Positions 30,439 through 39,717 of a stretch of 64,000 nt of DNA are shown piece by piece. A program made the translations under genes and the position numbers. Numbering within the stretch: position 1 is the first letter of the stretch; each line of letters opens with the position of its first letter. The stretch spans positions 310,001 to 374,000 of the forward strand of contig NZ_JACGXS010000001.1 of the NCBI RefSeq assembly GCF_014117215.1, written 5' to 3'. The DNA is from Stenotrophomonas tumulicola. GTDB taxonomy: Bacteria; Pseudomonadota; Gammaproteobacteria; Xanthomonadales; Xanthomonadaceae. The notes beneath the pieces are model-generated. The model did no database searches. It was not told where the DNA came from and worked only from the letters and a program-made list of their open reading frames with translations.

Positions 30439-30959
30439 TGCCCAGGAAGAAGGAAGAGGGGAAAGCCCCCAGCAGAGCCAAGCCAGCCGGTAAGCCCCGC
30501 AGAGCCCCTTCGAAGGGGGGCAGGCCAACCAAGTACCGCGACGAGTTCACCCGTCAGGCAGCACTGCTTGGCCGTAGAGGCTGCACAGACCCGGAAGTGG
30601 CAGAGTTCTTCGATGTTGCCCTGTCCACGGTCAACCTGTGGAAGATCAAGCACCCCGAGTTTTCGGAAGCCCTAAAGCTCAGTAAGGCTGAGGCTGATCT
30701 TCGGGTGGAGCGAGCCCTGTTCGAACGGGCAACAGGCTACCGCTGCAGAGAGGACGACGTCCGGGTGATTGAGGGAGAGATCGTAGTCACCTCCACCGAC
30801 AAGCAGTACCCGCCTGACCCGACCTCGATGATCTTCTGGCTGAAGAACCGCAAGCCCGAGAGCTGGCGCGACAAGCCCGAGGGCTTCAACGACGATGCTC
30901 CGCCACCGGCAGCCGTAACCGTCACCGTCGTAAGCGGCCGCAAGCGTGCCAACCCTTAA
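30438..30959 (+). CDS. Terminase small subunit
   Basis: A 173-residue DNA-recognition subunit of the packaging motor. A basic N-terminal tail (about residues 1-32) precedes a helix-turn-helix region (GCTDPEVAEFFDVALSTVNL WKIKHPEF) and the conserved FERATGYRCRE ... YPPDPTSMIFWLKNR block of phage small terminases. It overlaps the large subunit by 14 bp. Confidence 0.92.
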   Translation: MPRKKEEGKAPSRAKPAGKPRRAPSKGGRPTKYRDEFTRQAALLGRRGCTDPEVAEFFDVALSTVNLWKIKHPEFSEALKLSKAEADLRVERALFERATGYRCREDDVRVIEGEIVVTSTDKQYPPDPTSMIFWLKNRKPESWRDKPEGFNDDAPPPAAVTVTVVSGRKRANP

Positions 30960-32301
30960 CGAGCCGCAGGCCGCGTTCCTGCAGCTGCCGCATAAGTTTC
31001 GAGCCTTTGTCGGCGGCTTCGGCTCAGGGAAAACCTGGGTAGGGTGCGGCTCGCTATGCCAGCACGCCTGGCAGTTCCCACGCATCCCCGCTGGCTATTT
31101 CGCCCCCAGCTACCCGCAGATCCGCGACATCTTCTATCCGACCATCGAGGAGGTGGCGTTCGATTGGGGGTTGCGAGCGCAGATCAACCAATCGAACAAG
31201 GAAGCGCACCTGTACGCGGGCAGGCAGTACCGCTGCACGGTCATCTGCCGATCGATGGACAAGCCGTCCAGCATCGTGGGCTTCAAGGTTGGCAAGGCCC
31301 TGGTCGATGAGATCGACACTCTGAAGAAGAAAAAGGCACACGAGGCGTGGCGAAAGATCATTGCCCGCCTGCGCGTGAAGGCCGACGGCCTCCAGAACGG
31401 CATCGACGTTACCACGACGCCCGAGGGCTTCAACTTCGTGTACGAGCAGTTCGAGAAGATCCCCGGAGACGACCCGAAGAAGGCTGCGCTGTACGGAAAG
31501 GTGCATGCCAGCACCTACGACAACGAGGCTTTTCTTCCCGAGGATTACATCGAATCCCTGTTCGAGACCTACCCGGCGCAGCTGGTTTTGGCGTACATCG
31601 AGGGCCAGTTCGTGAACCTGACCAGCGGGTCGGTCTACGGCACCTTCAGCCGGAAGCTCAACGGCACGATGGCCACGATCGCTGAGGACGAGCCACTGCA
31701 CGTGGGCATGGACTTCAACGTGATGAACATGACAGCGATCGTGTGCGTGATTCGCGCCGACCAGCCCATGGCCCTAGAGGAGCTGACCGGGATTCGTGAT
31801 ACCCCGGCCATGATCGATGCGTTGAAGGAGCGGTTCCCTGATCAGCGCATCACGGTTTACCCCGACGCCAGCGGCGGCAGCTCGCACACCAACAACGCCA
31901 GCATCTCCGACCTGGGCCTGCTGCGTGCTGAGCGCAACTTTTCAGTCCGTGTACCGACTGCCAATCCCCGGATCCGCGCGCGCGTGGTCAGCGTGAACGC
32001 CATGCTCTGCAACGCCAAGGGCCAGCGCAGGCTGCTGGTGAACGCCTACGGCTGCCCGAAGCTGACCGAAGCGCTGGAAAAGCAGGCCTATGACGACAAT
32101 GGCATGCCGGACAAGACCACCGGCTTCGACCATCCGCCGGACGCCTTGGGTTACTTCATCCATAGCCGATTCCCTGCGGTGAGAAGCGCGCGCGACAGGC
32201 CGTCCATTGAACAGCCTCGGGTGCTGGTGCCCCATAGCCGGCAGTGGTTGGAGCATTCCGACCAGCCCTCACTCGCCGAACGTAGGAGATCCGCCCTGTG
32301 A
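30946..32301 (+). CDS. Terminase large subunit
   Basis: A 451-residue packaging ATPase-nuclease. Walker A is GGFGSGKTW (residues 23-31) and Walker B is KALVDEID, with the catalytic D121-E122 pair. The RNase H-like nuclease acids are in VGMDFNVMN, VYPDASGG and FDHPPDALGYF. GTG 30946 is the start; the stop overlaps the portal GTG as GTGA. The type (cos or headful) cannot be told from sequence alone. Confidence 0.95.
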   Translation: MPTLNEPQAAFLQLPHKFRAFVGGFGSGKTWVGCGSLCQHAWQFPRIPAGYFAPSYPQIRDIFYPTIEEVAFDWGLRAQINQSNKEAHLYAGRQYRCTVICRSMDKPSSIVGFKVGKALVDEIDTLKKKKAHEAWRKIIARLRVKADGLQNGIDVTTTPEGFNFVYEQFEKIPGDDPKKAALYGKVHASTYDNEAFLPEDYIESLFETYPAQLVLAYIEGQFVNLTSGSVYGTFSRKLNGTMATIAEDEPLHVGMDFNVMNMTAIVCVIRADQPMALEELTGIRDTPAMIDALKERFPDQRITVYPDASGGSSHTNNASISDLGLLRAERNFSVRVPTANPRIRARVVSVNAMLCNAKGQRRLLVNAYGCPKLTEALEKQAYDDNGMPDKTTGFDHPPDALGYFIHSRFPAVRSARDRPSIEQPRVLVPHSRQWLEHSDQPSLAERRRSAL

Positions 32302-34346
32302 CCATGCCCACCGCCGAAAGCTTCACCGACGCACTGGCGGCCGAGCAGGCAGCCGACGCAGAGCGCGAGGCGCAGGCCCAGGCGCTTGCACGGGAAGAGG
32401 CGGACGTCACCAACTGGCACAAGCGCATCAAGGAGTCGCGTGACTTCGACAAGGGTGCTCGCAAGGGCTATGCGCTGGACAGGCGTTATTGCGCCAACCG
32501 CGTGGATCCGGTCTACGACGTGAGCGTTCCGATTGCAGGCACGTACGTGAACCTGCTCACCTCGTTCCTGTATGCGCGCGACCCTGAGCCTGCCGTGCAG
32601 CCGGCCGAGTCTGTGGGGACCAGCCGGGTGAAGCTGGCCAAGCAGGTCGGCCGCACGCTGGAGATCGTCATCGCTCGCCTGTGGAAACGTGGGCGCCTGA
32701 AGCACGCTGCAGACGCGATGGTGCGCTCCGGGCTGAGTGTAGGTATCGGCTGGATCAAGGCGGCCTGGCATCGGGAGACAGAGCGCGACGCCATGACCGA
32801 CCAGCGCATTGCCGACCTGCGCAACAAGATGCAGGCGCTGGCCTCGATCGAGACAGAGCTGGCCGCGGGGGACGCAGCCAATCCCGACCTGTTGCGTGCT
32901 CAGTACGAGCAGCAGATGCAGGCGCTGGAATCCCAGGTCGAGCAGATCATCTACAACAGCCTGGTGGTGGACTTCGTCCGTGCTGATGACGTCCAAGTCT
33001 CGATGGACGTGGCCACGCTGAAGGATTACGTGATCGCTCCATGGATCGCGCATCGCAGCTTCATGCCCTATGACGAGGCAGTGGCAGCATTCCCCGAGCT
33101 GCGCGACGAGCTGGGCAAGGCAGAGGCCTATTACCACGCGAAACGCGACTGTGATCCGCGCGATGGCGGTTTCACAGCCACCTATGGCGCCGTCAGCGAC
33201 ACAGACGCCGAGGTGTTCCGCAGTGCCACCGTAGCAGGGCAGGGTGCCGATGCCGGCCCACGCTTCCTATGCGTTTGGGAGGTGTGGGACTTGACCACCA
33301 ACCTGATCCACACCATCACACCGGGCCTGCGGCGGTACCTGCGCGCTCCGTACGCCCCTGACCAGGCCAGTACGCGGTTCTATCCGTTCTTCCAGTGGGC
33401 ACCATTGTGGGTCGATGGCGAGCGCCACCCGCAGTCGTTGGTCGATCGCTCGCGCGCCCTACTGGACGAGTACAACCGGACCCGCACCAACTACCGCGAG
33501 CACCGCCGTCGAGCCATCCCGAAGATGGGCTTCGACCGCGGCGCGCTGGATCCGGATGACGCGAGGAAGCTGGAAGGCGCCACCACCAGCGAGATGGTGG
33601 GGTTGGACTTGAAGGGCCAGACAAGCCGCGACGTCCTCTTTGCCGTCCAGTACAACCAGATCGACGCCGCGCTGTACGACACTGCCCCCATCCGCGCCGA
33701 GCTTGAACTGATCTGGGGCATTCAGGAGGCGCTGTCCTCCAGCATCCAAACAGCCAAGACCGCCACCGAGTCCGAAATCCAGCAGCAGGGCACCGAATCC
33801 CGCCTGGGTTACAGCCGCGATAGCTTGGACGAACTGCTCGGCGAACTGGCGCTGTACAGCGGTGAGCTTGCTATGTCGCCCAACGGGCTCTCAGTCGATG
33901 AGGTGTTCGATATCGCCGGCCCGGAGGCCCTGTGGTTCAACGCGCCGCTGCCCGATCTGGTGAACTCACTGCTCAACGTGGACATTCGCGCGGGCAGCTC
34001 TGGCCGTCCAGCATCCAGCCTGCGTCGGCAGCAGTGGGGCGCGATCCTCCCGCAGTTGCAGGAGGCGGTGATCACCATCGGCCGGATGCGCGGCGCGACG
34101 TCGTTCGACATCGCCAACAGCCTGGAGCAACTGGCCGTTGAGTCGGTCGAGCGCCTGGGAGACCCATCGATCGACGCGTACGCGTTCATTCCGCAGGTGC
34201 CGGAGGTGTCAGCCATGGGCATGCCAGGCGCTGATCCAATGATGCCCGGCGCACCTAGTCCCGACCCGATGCAGCAGCTTCCGCCGGCTGAAGCGCCGGT
34301 ACCCACCGCAGCACCCGTGGGCGGCGTCGTCGCCCAGCCTCTCTGA
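32298..34346 (+). CDS. Portal protein
   Basis: A 682-residue portal, the dodecameric head vertex for DNA passage. Recognisable parts are the N-terminal clip and stem regions (RKGYALDRRYCANRVDPVYD, PIAGTYVNLLTSFL), the segment VDRSRALLDEYNRTRTNYRE and the crown-side AKTATESEIQQQGTESRLG. The C-terminus is Pro/Met/Ala-rich. The GTG start overlaps terL by 4 nt. The size and order terL-portal-scaffold-capsid suit podoviruses. Confidence 0.92.
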   Translation: MTMPTAESFTDALAAEQAADAEREAQAQALAREEADVTNWHKRIKESRDFDKGARKGYALDRRYCANRVDPVYDVSVPIAGTYVNLLTSFLYARDPEPAVQPAESVGTSRVKLAKQVGRTLEIVIARLWKRGRLKHAADAMVRSGLSVGIGWIKAAWHRETERDAMTDQRIADLRNKMQALASIETELAAGDAANPDLLRAQYEQQMQALESQVEQIIYNSLVVDFVRADDVQVSMDVATLKDYVIAPWIAHRSFMPYDEAVAAFPELRDELGKAEAYYHAKRDCDPRDGGFTATYGAVSDTDAEVFRSATVAGQGADAGPRFLCVWEVWDLTTNLIHTITPGLRRYLRAPYAPDQASTRFYPFFQWAPLWVDGERHPQSLVDRSRALLDEYNRTRTNYREHRRRAIPKMGFDRGALDPDDARKLEGATTSEMVGLDLKGQTSRDVLFAVQYNQIDAALYDTAPIRAELELIWGIQEALSSSIQTAKTATESEIQQQGTESRLGYSRDSLDELLGELALYSGELAMSPNGLSVDEVFDIAGPEALWFNAPLPDLVNSLLNVDIRAGSSGRPASSLRRQQWGAILPQLQEAVITIGRMRGATSFDIANSLEQLAVESVERLGDPSIDAYAFIPQVPEVSAMGMPGADPMMPGAPSPDPMQQLPPAEAPVPTAAPVGGVVAQPL

Positions 34347-34361
34347 CCACAGGAGCAGATC

Positions 34362-34421
34362 ATGCGCCGCCACCCACTGACCATCGCTATCAAACACGCC
34401 CTCGCGCTCTGGGCTCGCTGA
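34362..34421 (+). CDS. Very small peptide frame (19 aa)
   Basis: A 19-codon frame, MRRHPLTIAIKHALALWAR, with AGGAG 6 nt before ATG, between portal and scaffold. The ribosome-binding site is good, but the length gives little statistical support. Confidence 0.35.
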   Translation: MRRHPLTIAIKHALALWAR

Positions 34422-34457
34422 GCAGCCCGCCAATCCGCCGCCAACTGAGGTACCACC

Positions 34458-35543
34458 ATGCATATTGAAGACCCGAACACGCCGGCCGTGCCGGACACCA
34501 CCCCGACCGATGCTCAACCGGCTGACGCCGCAGCACCGCCGGTCGCCGACGGCGGCGACAACAGCCAGCCGGCCGCCGCAGAATTAGATGCATTCTCCGC
34601 CGGCGTGGAAGCGGCACGCGAGCAAGAGGCGAAGGACGATCCGCTTCCCGCTGCAGCACCTCCGGCCGATGGCCAGCCGCCCGCCCAAGAGCCCGCACAA
34701 GGCGCGCCTGCAACTCCTGCCGCCATCGACCCGGCAGCACCTCCCGCGGGCCAGCAGCCGCCTGCGCAGGGCGAACAGCCGCAGCCTACCGTCGATGAGG
34801 AAGTGAAGCAGCTCGGCCTGAAGGAGCGCGCTGCGGAACGGTTCCAAGAGCTGCACTCGCAGGCCAAGGCTGGCGAAGTGGCGAAAGAGCGCGTCAGCCA
34901 ATGGGAACAGACCGTTCAGAGCACCGGTGCATCGCCTGAGCAGTTCGGCGCGTCAATGCGCTACCTGGCTGACGTGAACTCCGGCGATCCCACTCGTATG
35001 GCAGCTGCCTACGATCGCATGCAGGGCGAGCTGCAGTGGCTGGGCAAGCAGCTTGGTCGCGAGGCGCCGGGCTTCGACCCGCTCAGCGCGCATCCGGACC
35101 TGACCGGCCGCGTCACCTCGGGAGATATCACGCGTGACGTGGCGCTGGAGCTTGCTCAGCACCGCCAGCAAGGGCAATTGCAGCAGACGCATGCCCAAGC
35201 ACAGCAGCAGGACATGCAGTATCAGCAGGGGCTGGCCTCGGTGCAGCAACTGGGAACGCAGCTTAGCGCTGGCGATCCGCAATTCCAGCATAAGCTGGCC
35301 ATGCTGGGCCCTAGCATCGACATCATCCAACGCACACTGCCGCCGGCGCAGTGGGCACAGGAGATCCACCGGGCCTACCTGGCCATTCCAGCCGTTGCCG
35401 CGGCCCCGGTGGCTGCTGCTGCACCAGCACGGGCAGCGCCCAACCCGATCCGCCCCAATGGAGGGGCACCGCTGGCGCCGAAGGTCACTCCGGAAAATGC
35501 TTTTGATCTCGGAGTGCAGGCAGCCAAGGATCAGGGGCAGTAA
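34458..35543 (+). CDS. Capsid scaffolding protein
   Basis: A 361-residue scaffold that shapes the procapsid. The first 115 residues are an Ala/Pro/Gln/Asp-rich disordered arm. A helical, Gln-rich middle follows (ERFQELHSQAKAGEVAKERV, LQQTHAQAQQQDMQYQQGLA), and a Pro/Ala-rich segment leads to a short C-terminal helix (ENAFDLGVQAAKDQGQ) likely to bind coat. Such composition and the position before the capsid gene define the role. GAGG precedes ATG 34458. A terminator follows directly. Confidence 0.85.
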   Translation: MHIEDPNTPAVPDTTPTDAQPADAAAPPVADGGDNSQPAAAELDAFSAGVEAAREQEAKDDPLPAAAPPADGQPPAQEPAQGAPATPAAIDPAAPPAGQQPPAQGEQPQPTVDEEVKQLGLKERAAERFQELHSQAKAGEVAKERVSQWEQTVQSTGASPEQFGASMRYLADVNSGDPTRMAAAYDRMQGELQWLGKQLGREAPGFDPLSAHPDLTGRVTSGDITRDVALELAQHRQQGQLQQTHAQAQQQDMQYQQGLASVQQLGTQLSAGDPQFQHKLAMLGPSIDIIQRTLPPAQWAQEIHRAYLAIPAVAAAPVAAAAPARAAPNPIRPNGGAPLAPKVTPENAFDLGVQAAKDQGQ

Positions 35544-35575
35544 AGAAAAAGGGGCCTTTCGGCCCCTTCTTTCTA
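35544..35575. terminator. Bidirectional terminator between scaffold and minus-strand moron
   Basis: GGGGCC / GGCCCC with a TTTC loop, A5 on the left and TTCTTTCT on the right. It starts right after the scaffold stop and reaches the stop of the convergent 157-aa gene, so it can serve both. Confidence 0.8.
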
Positions 35576-36046
35576 CCTTGCCTCCACCGTGAAAAGAGGC
35601 TCATTGCCCATGGTGCGGCCATGTTTGTCTACCATCCAGCCCTGCCATTTCGTGAATCGGCGTCGATCATAGGCAACACCACCACCTTCCGAAGGCTGGC
35701 CATCGATGGTGAAAAGGCGATCTGAGCCGAACTGCTTGCAGAAGATGGTCAGTCGACTACCTAACATGAGCGTTGGTATCCAAGGACCGTCTCCGGTAAC
35801 GACTCCTGCGACGCTGTCAGCCCTGAGATCAACTGAGTAGTCACCGCTGATGTAAGTGGCCGTTCCGTATGGATTGGAGACGAACCCGCCAGCCCCCTCG
35901 CCAGTCAACAGGATTGCTGAACTTCCACCCTCATTACCGTTGTTTGCATTGACGGATAGGTACCACTCATCACCGGTCGTGAAGAAGCAGCCCGCAGGAA
36001 CCTGCGAAGCATCTGCTGCAAAAAGTGCGTGTACGGGAATACTCAT
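35573..36046 (-). CDS. Minus-strand moron between scaffold and capsid (157 aa)
   Basis: A 157-residue, beta-rich protein starting MSIPVHALFAADASQ, with no signal peptide. It is inserted on the opposite strand between two virion genes that are normally adjacent. It is homologous to the product of 48619-49107: both have VHA near the start, a G-x-x-W-x-L turn, an LTG-x-x-AG block followed by IS-x-x-YS-x-D-x-R, and a similar C-terminal hairpin. AGGGG precedes ATG 36046. The function is unknown. Confidence 0.75.
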   Translation of the reverse strand: MSIPVHALFAADASQVPAGCFFTTGDEWYLSVNANNGNEGGSSAILLTGEGAGGFVSNPYGTATYISGDYSVDLRADSVAGVVTGDGPWIPTLMLGSRLTIFCKQFGSDRLFTIDGQPSEGGGVAYDRRRFTKWQGWMVDKHGRTMGNEPLFTVEAR

Positions 36047-36220
36047 TCCATTGCCCCTGTTGAGAAAGCCGGTTTTCCCCGGCTGGCCGAGTGTATCTGG
36101 CAATTCGCCCATTGACGCGTCCACCAGCGCTGGCATCTTGACCACCGAGCGGCCCACCAGCCGCCCCGCGTGTGACGTAAGCCGGGTTCGCCGCCGGTAG
36201 CGCTGTAACGAGCCTCGCGC

Positions 36221-36277
36221 CCTCGGAACGCGGAAAGACCCTCAGCCCCTACGGGCTGGCCATCTTTCCTTCCGAGG
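36221..36277 (+). promoter_or_regulatory. Long hairpin covering the capsid ribosome-binding site
   Basis: Three nested stems: CCTCGGAA (36221-36228) with TTCCGAGG (36270-36277), GGAAAGA with TCTTTCC, and AGCCC with GGGCT. The presumed Shine-Dalgarno sequence CGAGG is in the outer stem, 8 nt before the capsid ATG, so the structure could control or stabilise the capsid message. Confidence 0.75.
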
Positions 36278-36285
36278 CCATTCCT

Positions 36286-37350
36286 ATGCCGCTTACCGCT
36301 GCCCAGATGATTTCTGGCGCCAACACCCAGTTGCAGGCGTTTGCCAAAGACGATCCGATCGATCAGTTCACCTCTGATCGCCCCTTGGCCAACTGGCTGA
36401 TCCGCAACAAGAAAGATTCGATCTTTGGTAACGGCGTCTTCAACGAGAAGATTCGCTACACCAACGATTCGAACTACCAGAACTATTCTGGTGACGATCA
36501 GGTCACCTACAACCGCAAGAAGACCACGCGCCTGGCGCCGTACCAGGCATACGAGGCGTTCGACGGCTTCACGCTCAACGAAACCGAGCTGGCCAACAAC
36601 GGCATCATCCTCACTGATGACCGCAATGCGGTGATGACCGAAGCTGAGAAGATCCAGATCGTCAACATCCTGACCGAGAACAGGACCACCCTGAAGGACG
36701 GCTTCCAGGAAAACTGGGACATTGAAGTCCACATGGACGGCTCTACCAACCCGAAGGCGGTACCCGGCTTGGATGCGCTGGTCAGCACCACGCCCGCGGT
36801 TGGCACGGTTGGCGGCATCGATGCCGCGGCAACGCCATACTGGCGCAACTGGGCGGACATGGGCATCAGCACGGCAACCGCTGGCAATCTGATCCAGCGA
36901 ATGGAAACCCTGTGGCGCAAAACCATCGCCTACGGAAAGATGGGAGCGCCAGACTTCATTCCGATGGGTTCGGAAATGTACGACGCGCTGCAGGCCGATG
37001 CGCTGAAAGTGATGGGTCGCCAGATCACCATCGGCCCGTCCTCCAGCGGTGGCGGCGTCACCTTGGACCCGACCACCAAAGAGCTGCGCTTCAAGAACGT
37101 CCTGGTGGTGTGGGATCCGACCTTCGATGCCCTGGACGATCTGGTCGGCGTGATCGCCAATCCGTGGAAGAAGCGCGGTTACTTCCTCAACAGCAAAACC
37201 ATCAAGCTGCGCCCTGTGCAGGGCCGCTGGATGATCAGCCGCACTCCGCCGCGGGTGTATGACCGCCACACGCACTACTTCGGCGTGACTGCGCATTACG
37301 GCCTGACGATGAAGAAGCGCAACAGCAACGCGGTCTTCTCGATCGCCTGA
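36286..37350 (+). CDS. Major capsid protein
   Basis: A 354-residue coat protein. Position (after scaffold, before decoration and connector genes), size, and the pattern of beta strands separated by long loops (NYQNYSGDDQVTYNRKKTTR, RFKNVLVVWDPTFD, LRPVQGRWMISRTPPRVYDR) fit an HK97-fold coat of the podovirus type. A C-terminal YGLTMKKRNSNAVFSIA is typical. The message begins in a strong hairpin at 36221. There is no protease gene nearby, so maturation by cleavage is not indicated. Confidence 0.88.
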   Translation: MPLTAAQMISGANTQLQAFAKDDPIDQFTSDRPLANWLIRNKKDSIFGNGVFNEKIRYTNDSNYQNYSGDDQVTYNRKKTTRLAPYQAYEAFDGFTLNETELANNGIILTDDRNAVMTEAEKIQIVNILTENRTTLKDGFQENWDIEVHMDGSTNPKAVPGLDALVSTTPAVGTVGGIDAAATPYWRNWADMGISTATAGNLIQRMETLWRKTIAYGKMGAPDFIPMGSEMYDALQADALKVMGRQITIGPSSSGGGVTLDPTTKELRFKNVLVVWDPTFDALDDLVGVIANPWKKRGYFLNSKTIKLRPVQGRWMISRTPPRVYDRHTHYFGVTAHYGLTMKKRNSNAVFSIA

Positions 37351-37397
37351 CCCACGCAACGCCGGCGGGGCCAGACCTCGCCGGCAGGAGACCTGAA

Positions 37398-37709
37398 ATG
37401 CCGAACGTAAAGACGCTCCCGATCGGGGGCACCATCGTCAAGCTCAACAAGACTCCGCTGCTGGGCGGCTGGGGTCGGGAAGGGCTGGCCAACCTGGGCG
37501 CCAATACCGCCGTGGCCACCGGCGTCCTGCTGCAGGGCCACGAAGCACCGGCAGACGGCAGTACGCCAGGCGCTGCCAGCACTGGCTGGTTCACGCTGCT
37601 CAGCGGCGCGGCCGACCTGGCCCCGGTGGTCGAGATTGCCGACCTGCCGGACTTCATTCGCACTGGTGCCGACGCGACGGCGCCGATCACCCTGGAGGGC
37701 GTGCAGTAA
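37398..37709 (+). CDS. Probable head decoration or minor head protein (103 aa)
   Basis: A 103-residue, beta-rich protein without helices of note (TIVKLNKTPLLGGWGREG, GWFTLLSGAADLAPVVEIAD). Position right after the capsid gene suggests a decoration or stabilisation protein; there is no recognised family. It is joined to the next gene by TAATG. Confidence 0.6.
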   Translation: MPNVKTLPIGGTIVKLNKTPLLGGWGREGLANLGANTAVATGVLLQGHEAPADGSTPGAASTGWFTLLSGAADLAPVVEIADLPDFIRTGADATAPITLEGVQ

Positions 37710-38233
37710 TGGCCAAGACCGTATCCCTGTTGCTGCTGACGCTGGTCATCGACCGCGATGCAACCACGAAGCTGCCGGTGCAGGCGTTCGACTTCGAACG
37801 GCCGATCCTGAACGAGCTGTACCCGGAAGAGTCCATCAGCGAAGTGAAGCGTGAATCCATCGAGGTCAAGAACTTCGACGTGGCAGAGGCCTTTGCCGGC
37901 CTGGAAAACAAGTATGGCCGGACCGCCGAGGGTGCCGAGGCGCTGCGCTATGCCTACCGCAGCCGCGCTGAGTTCGCCAAGGCGGTGGAGACGAGCATCG
38001 CCGGTGCCAAGGAAGACTCCGGGCTGGTCGAGGACGAAGAAGAAGGAGACCAGCCGGCTGAGCTGGAAGACCTCGCCAGCAAGACCATCGCCGAGATCGA
38101 GGCGGAGCTGGACAACCTGACAGACGAAGAGCTGCATGAGCTGGCTGAGATCGAGAAGGCCAGCAAGAACCGCAAGGGCGTGCTGGATGCCATCAGCGCA
38201 GCGCTGGGCGAGCAGGGCAGCGACACCGAGTAA
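37709..38233 (+). CDS. Minor head-region protein (174 aa)
   Basis: A 174-residue acidic protein. The first half is mixed alpha/beta. It is followed by a very acidic linker (about residues 104-116, GLVEDEEEGDQ) and a C-terminal helical hairpin (LDNLTDEELHELAEIEKASK) resembling small HeH/LEM-like modules. Its ATG overlaps the previous stop. The exact role is unknown; it may be a head-completion chaperone. Confidence 0.6.
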   Translation: MAKTVSLLLLTLVIDRDATTKLPVQAFDFERPILNELYPEESISEVKRESIEVKNFDVAEAFAGLENKYGRTAEGAEALRYAYRSRAEFAKAVETSIAGAKEDSGLVEDEEEGDQPAELEDLASKTIAEIEAELDNLTDEELHELAEIEKASKNRKGVLDAISAALGEQGSDTE

Positions 38234-38304
38234 GTCCGCTGGCGGCGGGCTGGCGGCCGGCCGGGGCGACTCGGCTGGCCGTTTTTCTTTCTGGAGGGCG
38301 AGAT

Positions 38305-39714
38305 ATGGGCGGCAACAACGCACCGATCATGGTGAATGGCGGCAACGTCTACGACAGCCCGCTGGGCTACGACGCACCGATCAACTACGACACCGGGCAG
38401 GTGAATCTGGCCTCCCTCGGCGTGGAGTGGTCGCTGAAGAAGTGTCGGGACGAGATCATCCAGAGGCTTGGTTTCGTCGTCGCTCCGGTCAAGGTCCAGC
38501 GGACGTTCGACCAGCTTCGCTCTACCGTGGCCACGTCGCTTGGATTCAGCTACGTCGGTGCGCCGACCCCGCGAACCATGCAATCGTTACGCATTGACCT
38601 GCTGCGTCGGCTGGGCTTCTCCGTACAGGCGACGGCGGCAGCGTGGCCGCCAGGCATGAAGGAACTGTTGACCAACTTCCTGACCGAGGCGCAGGAGGCG
38701 CTGCAGCACCAGTATCGGCTGAGTGTCGGCACGCCGTTGCAGCCGTTCGCGGAAGACGACGACCTGACGACGCTGGACCCGTGGGCAATCTTCCTGCTGG
38801 CCCTGGCCAATGCGAAGGCCCACCACGGGCAACAGGATTCGAAGGCCTACTTCGACCAACTGGGTGGATACATCGCCACGGTGTCCAAGTCGGCGGACAT
38901 CGACCAGATCATCAACACCGCCCAGGACTCGCTGCTGCAGCGATACGCGATGGACCGTTACGAGGATGGATCTGCCCCGCTGGTGGAGGACGACGACAAG
39001 ACCGCCATCGACGGTGTCGCGGTGGAGATGCAGGCCATCGCCGATGCCAAGGCCAAGTATGGACAGAAGGACGCCGAGGCGTATTACACCCGACTGCGGG
39101 AGATGGCCGAGCGGCGCCCGTTCGATCTTGACGCCATGGTCAACAGCTTCATCCGCGACACGCAGGACCAGCTCTATCAGCAGTACAAAGAGCTGCGTAC
39201 CGAACGCTGGTGGACCATCGAGTGCATCCCCGGCGCGAATCTCTACGACGTGCCTTTGGACCTGGACCAGTACCTCGATTTCCGTCGTATCACCTGGGCC
39301 GGCATCCTCGATGGGGCGCAGTGGACACCGCTGATCTCCGGCATCGATCCGGTGCTTTACACCAGCACCTCGCTGAGCAAGCCTGCCTACTACCGCCTGA
39401 GCGGCGTGATTGAGATATTCCCGGCCCCCGACCGCGCATACACGATCAAGATGCGCGGACACCTCGGCCTGAAGTGGCTCAACGGCGACAACGACCTGCT
39501 GACAGTCAACAGCCGCGCTGTGTTCCTGCATGCCCTGTCCAACGCCAAAGCCCACTATCGGCAGCCCGACGCCGGCAACTACATGCAGCAGGCCCAGGCC
39601 TATGTGCGGCAGTTGGTTGCGGGAAGTCACGGAACGCGCCGCTACATCCCCGGCACCCGGCAGGCGGCGCCCGCCGTTCGACCCATTCCTGTTGGCGGCT
39701 GGCCGGAGGGCTGA
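38305..39714 (+). CDS. Head-tail connector (adaptor) with internal repeats
   Basis: A 469-residue protein in the position of the podovirus adaptor (T7 gp11/P22 gp4-like role), between head genes and the nozzle. Two internal repeat families can be seen. Three short ones end in LGF at residues 47-57, 71-81 and 95-105. Three longer ones share AxANAKAHHGQxD-type segments, at about 160-190, 237-268 and, after a roughly 100-residue insertion with the beta-rich core (YLDFRRITWAGIL), 408-440. Function is inferred from position and the C-terminal half. Confidence 0.75.
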   Translation: MGGNNAPIMVNGGNVYDSPLGYDAPINYDTGQVNLASLGVEWSLKKCRDEIIQRLGFVVAPVKVQRTFDQLRSTVATSLGFSYVGAPTPRTMQSLRIDLLRRLGFSVQATAAAWPPGMKELLTNFLTEAQEALQHQYRLSVGTPLQPFAEDDDLTTLDPWAIFLLALANAKAHHGQQDSKAYFDQLGGYIATVSKSADIDQIINTAQDSLLQRYAMDRYEDGSAPLVEDDDKTAIDGVAVEMQAIADAKAKYGQKDAEAYYTRLREMAERRPFDLDAMVNSFIRDTQDQLYQQYKELRTERWWTIECIPGANLYDVPLDLDQYLDFRRITWAGILDGAQWTPLISGIDPVLYTSTSLSKPAYYRLSGVIEIFPAPDRAYTIKMRGHLGLKWLNGDNDLLTVNSRAVFLHALSNAKAHYRQPDAGNYMQQAQAYVRQLVAGSHGTRRYIPGTRQAAPAVRPIPVGGWPEG

Positions 39715-39717
39715 TCA

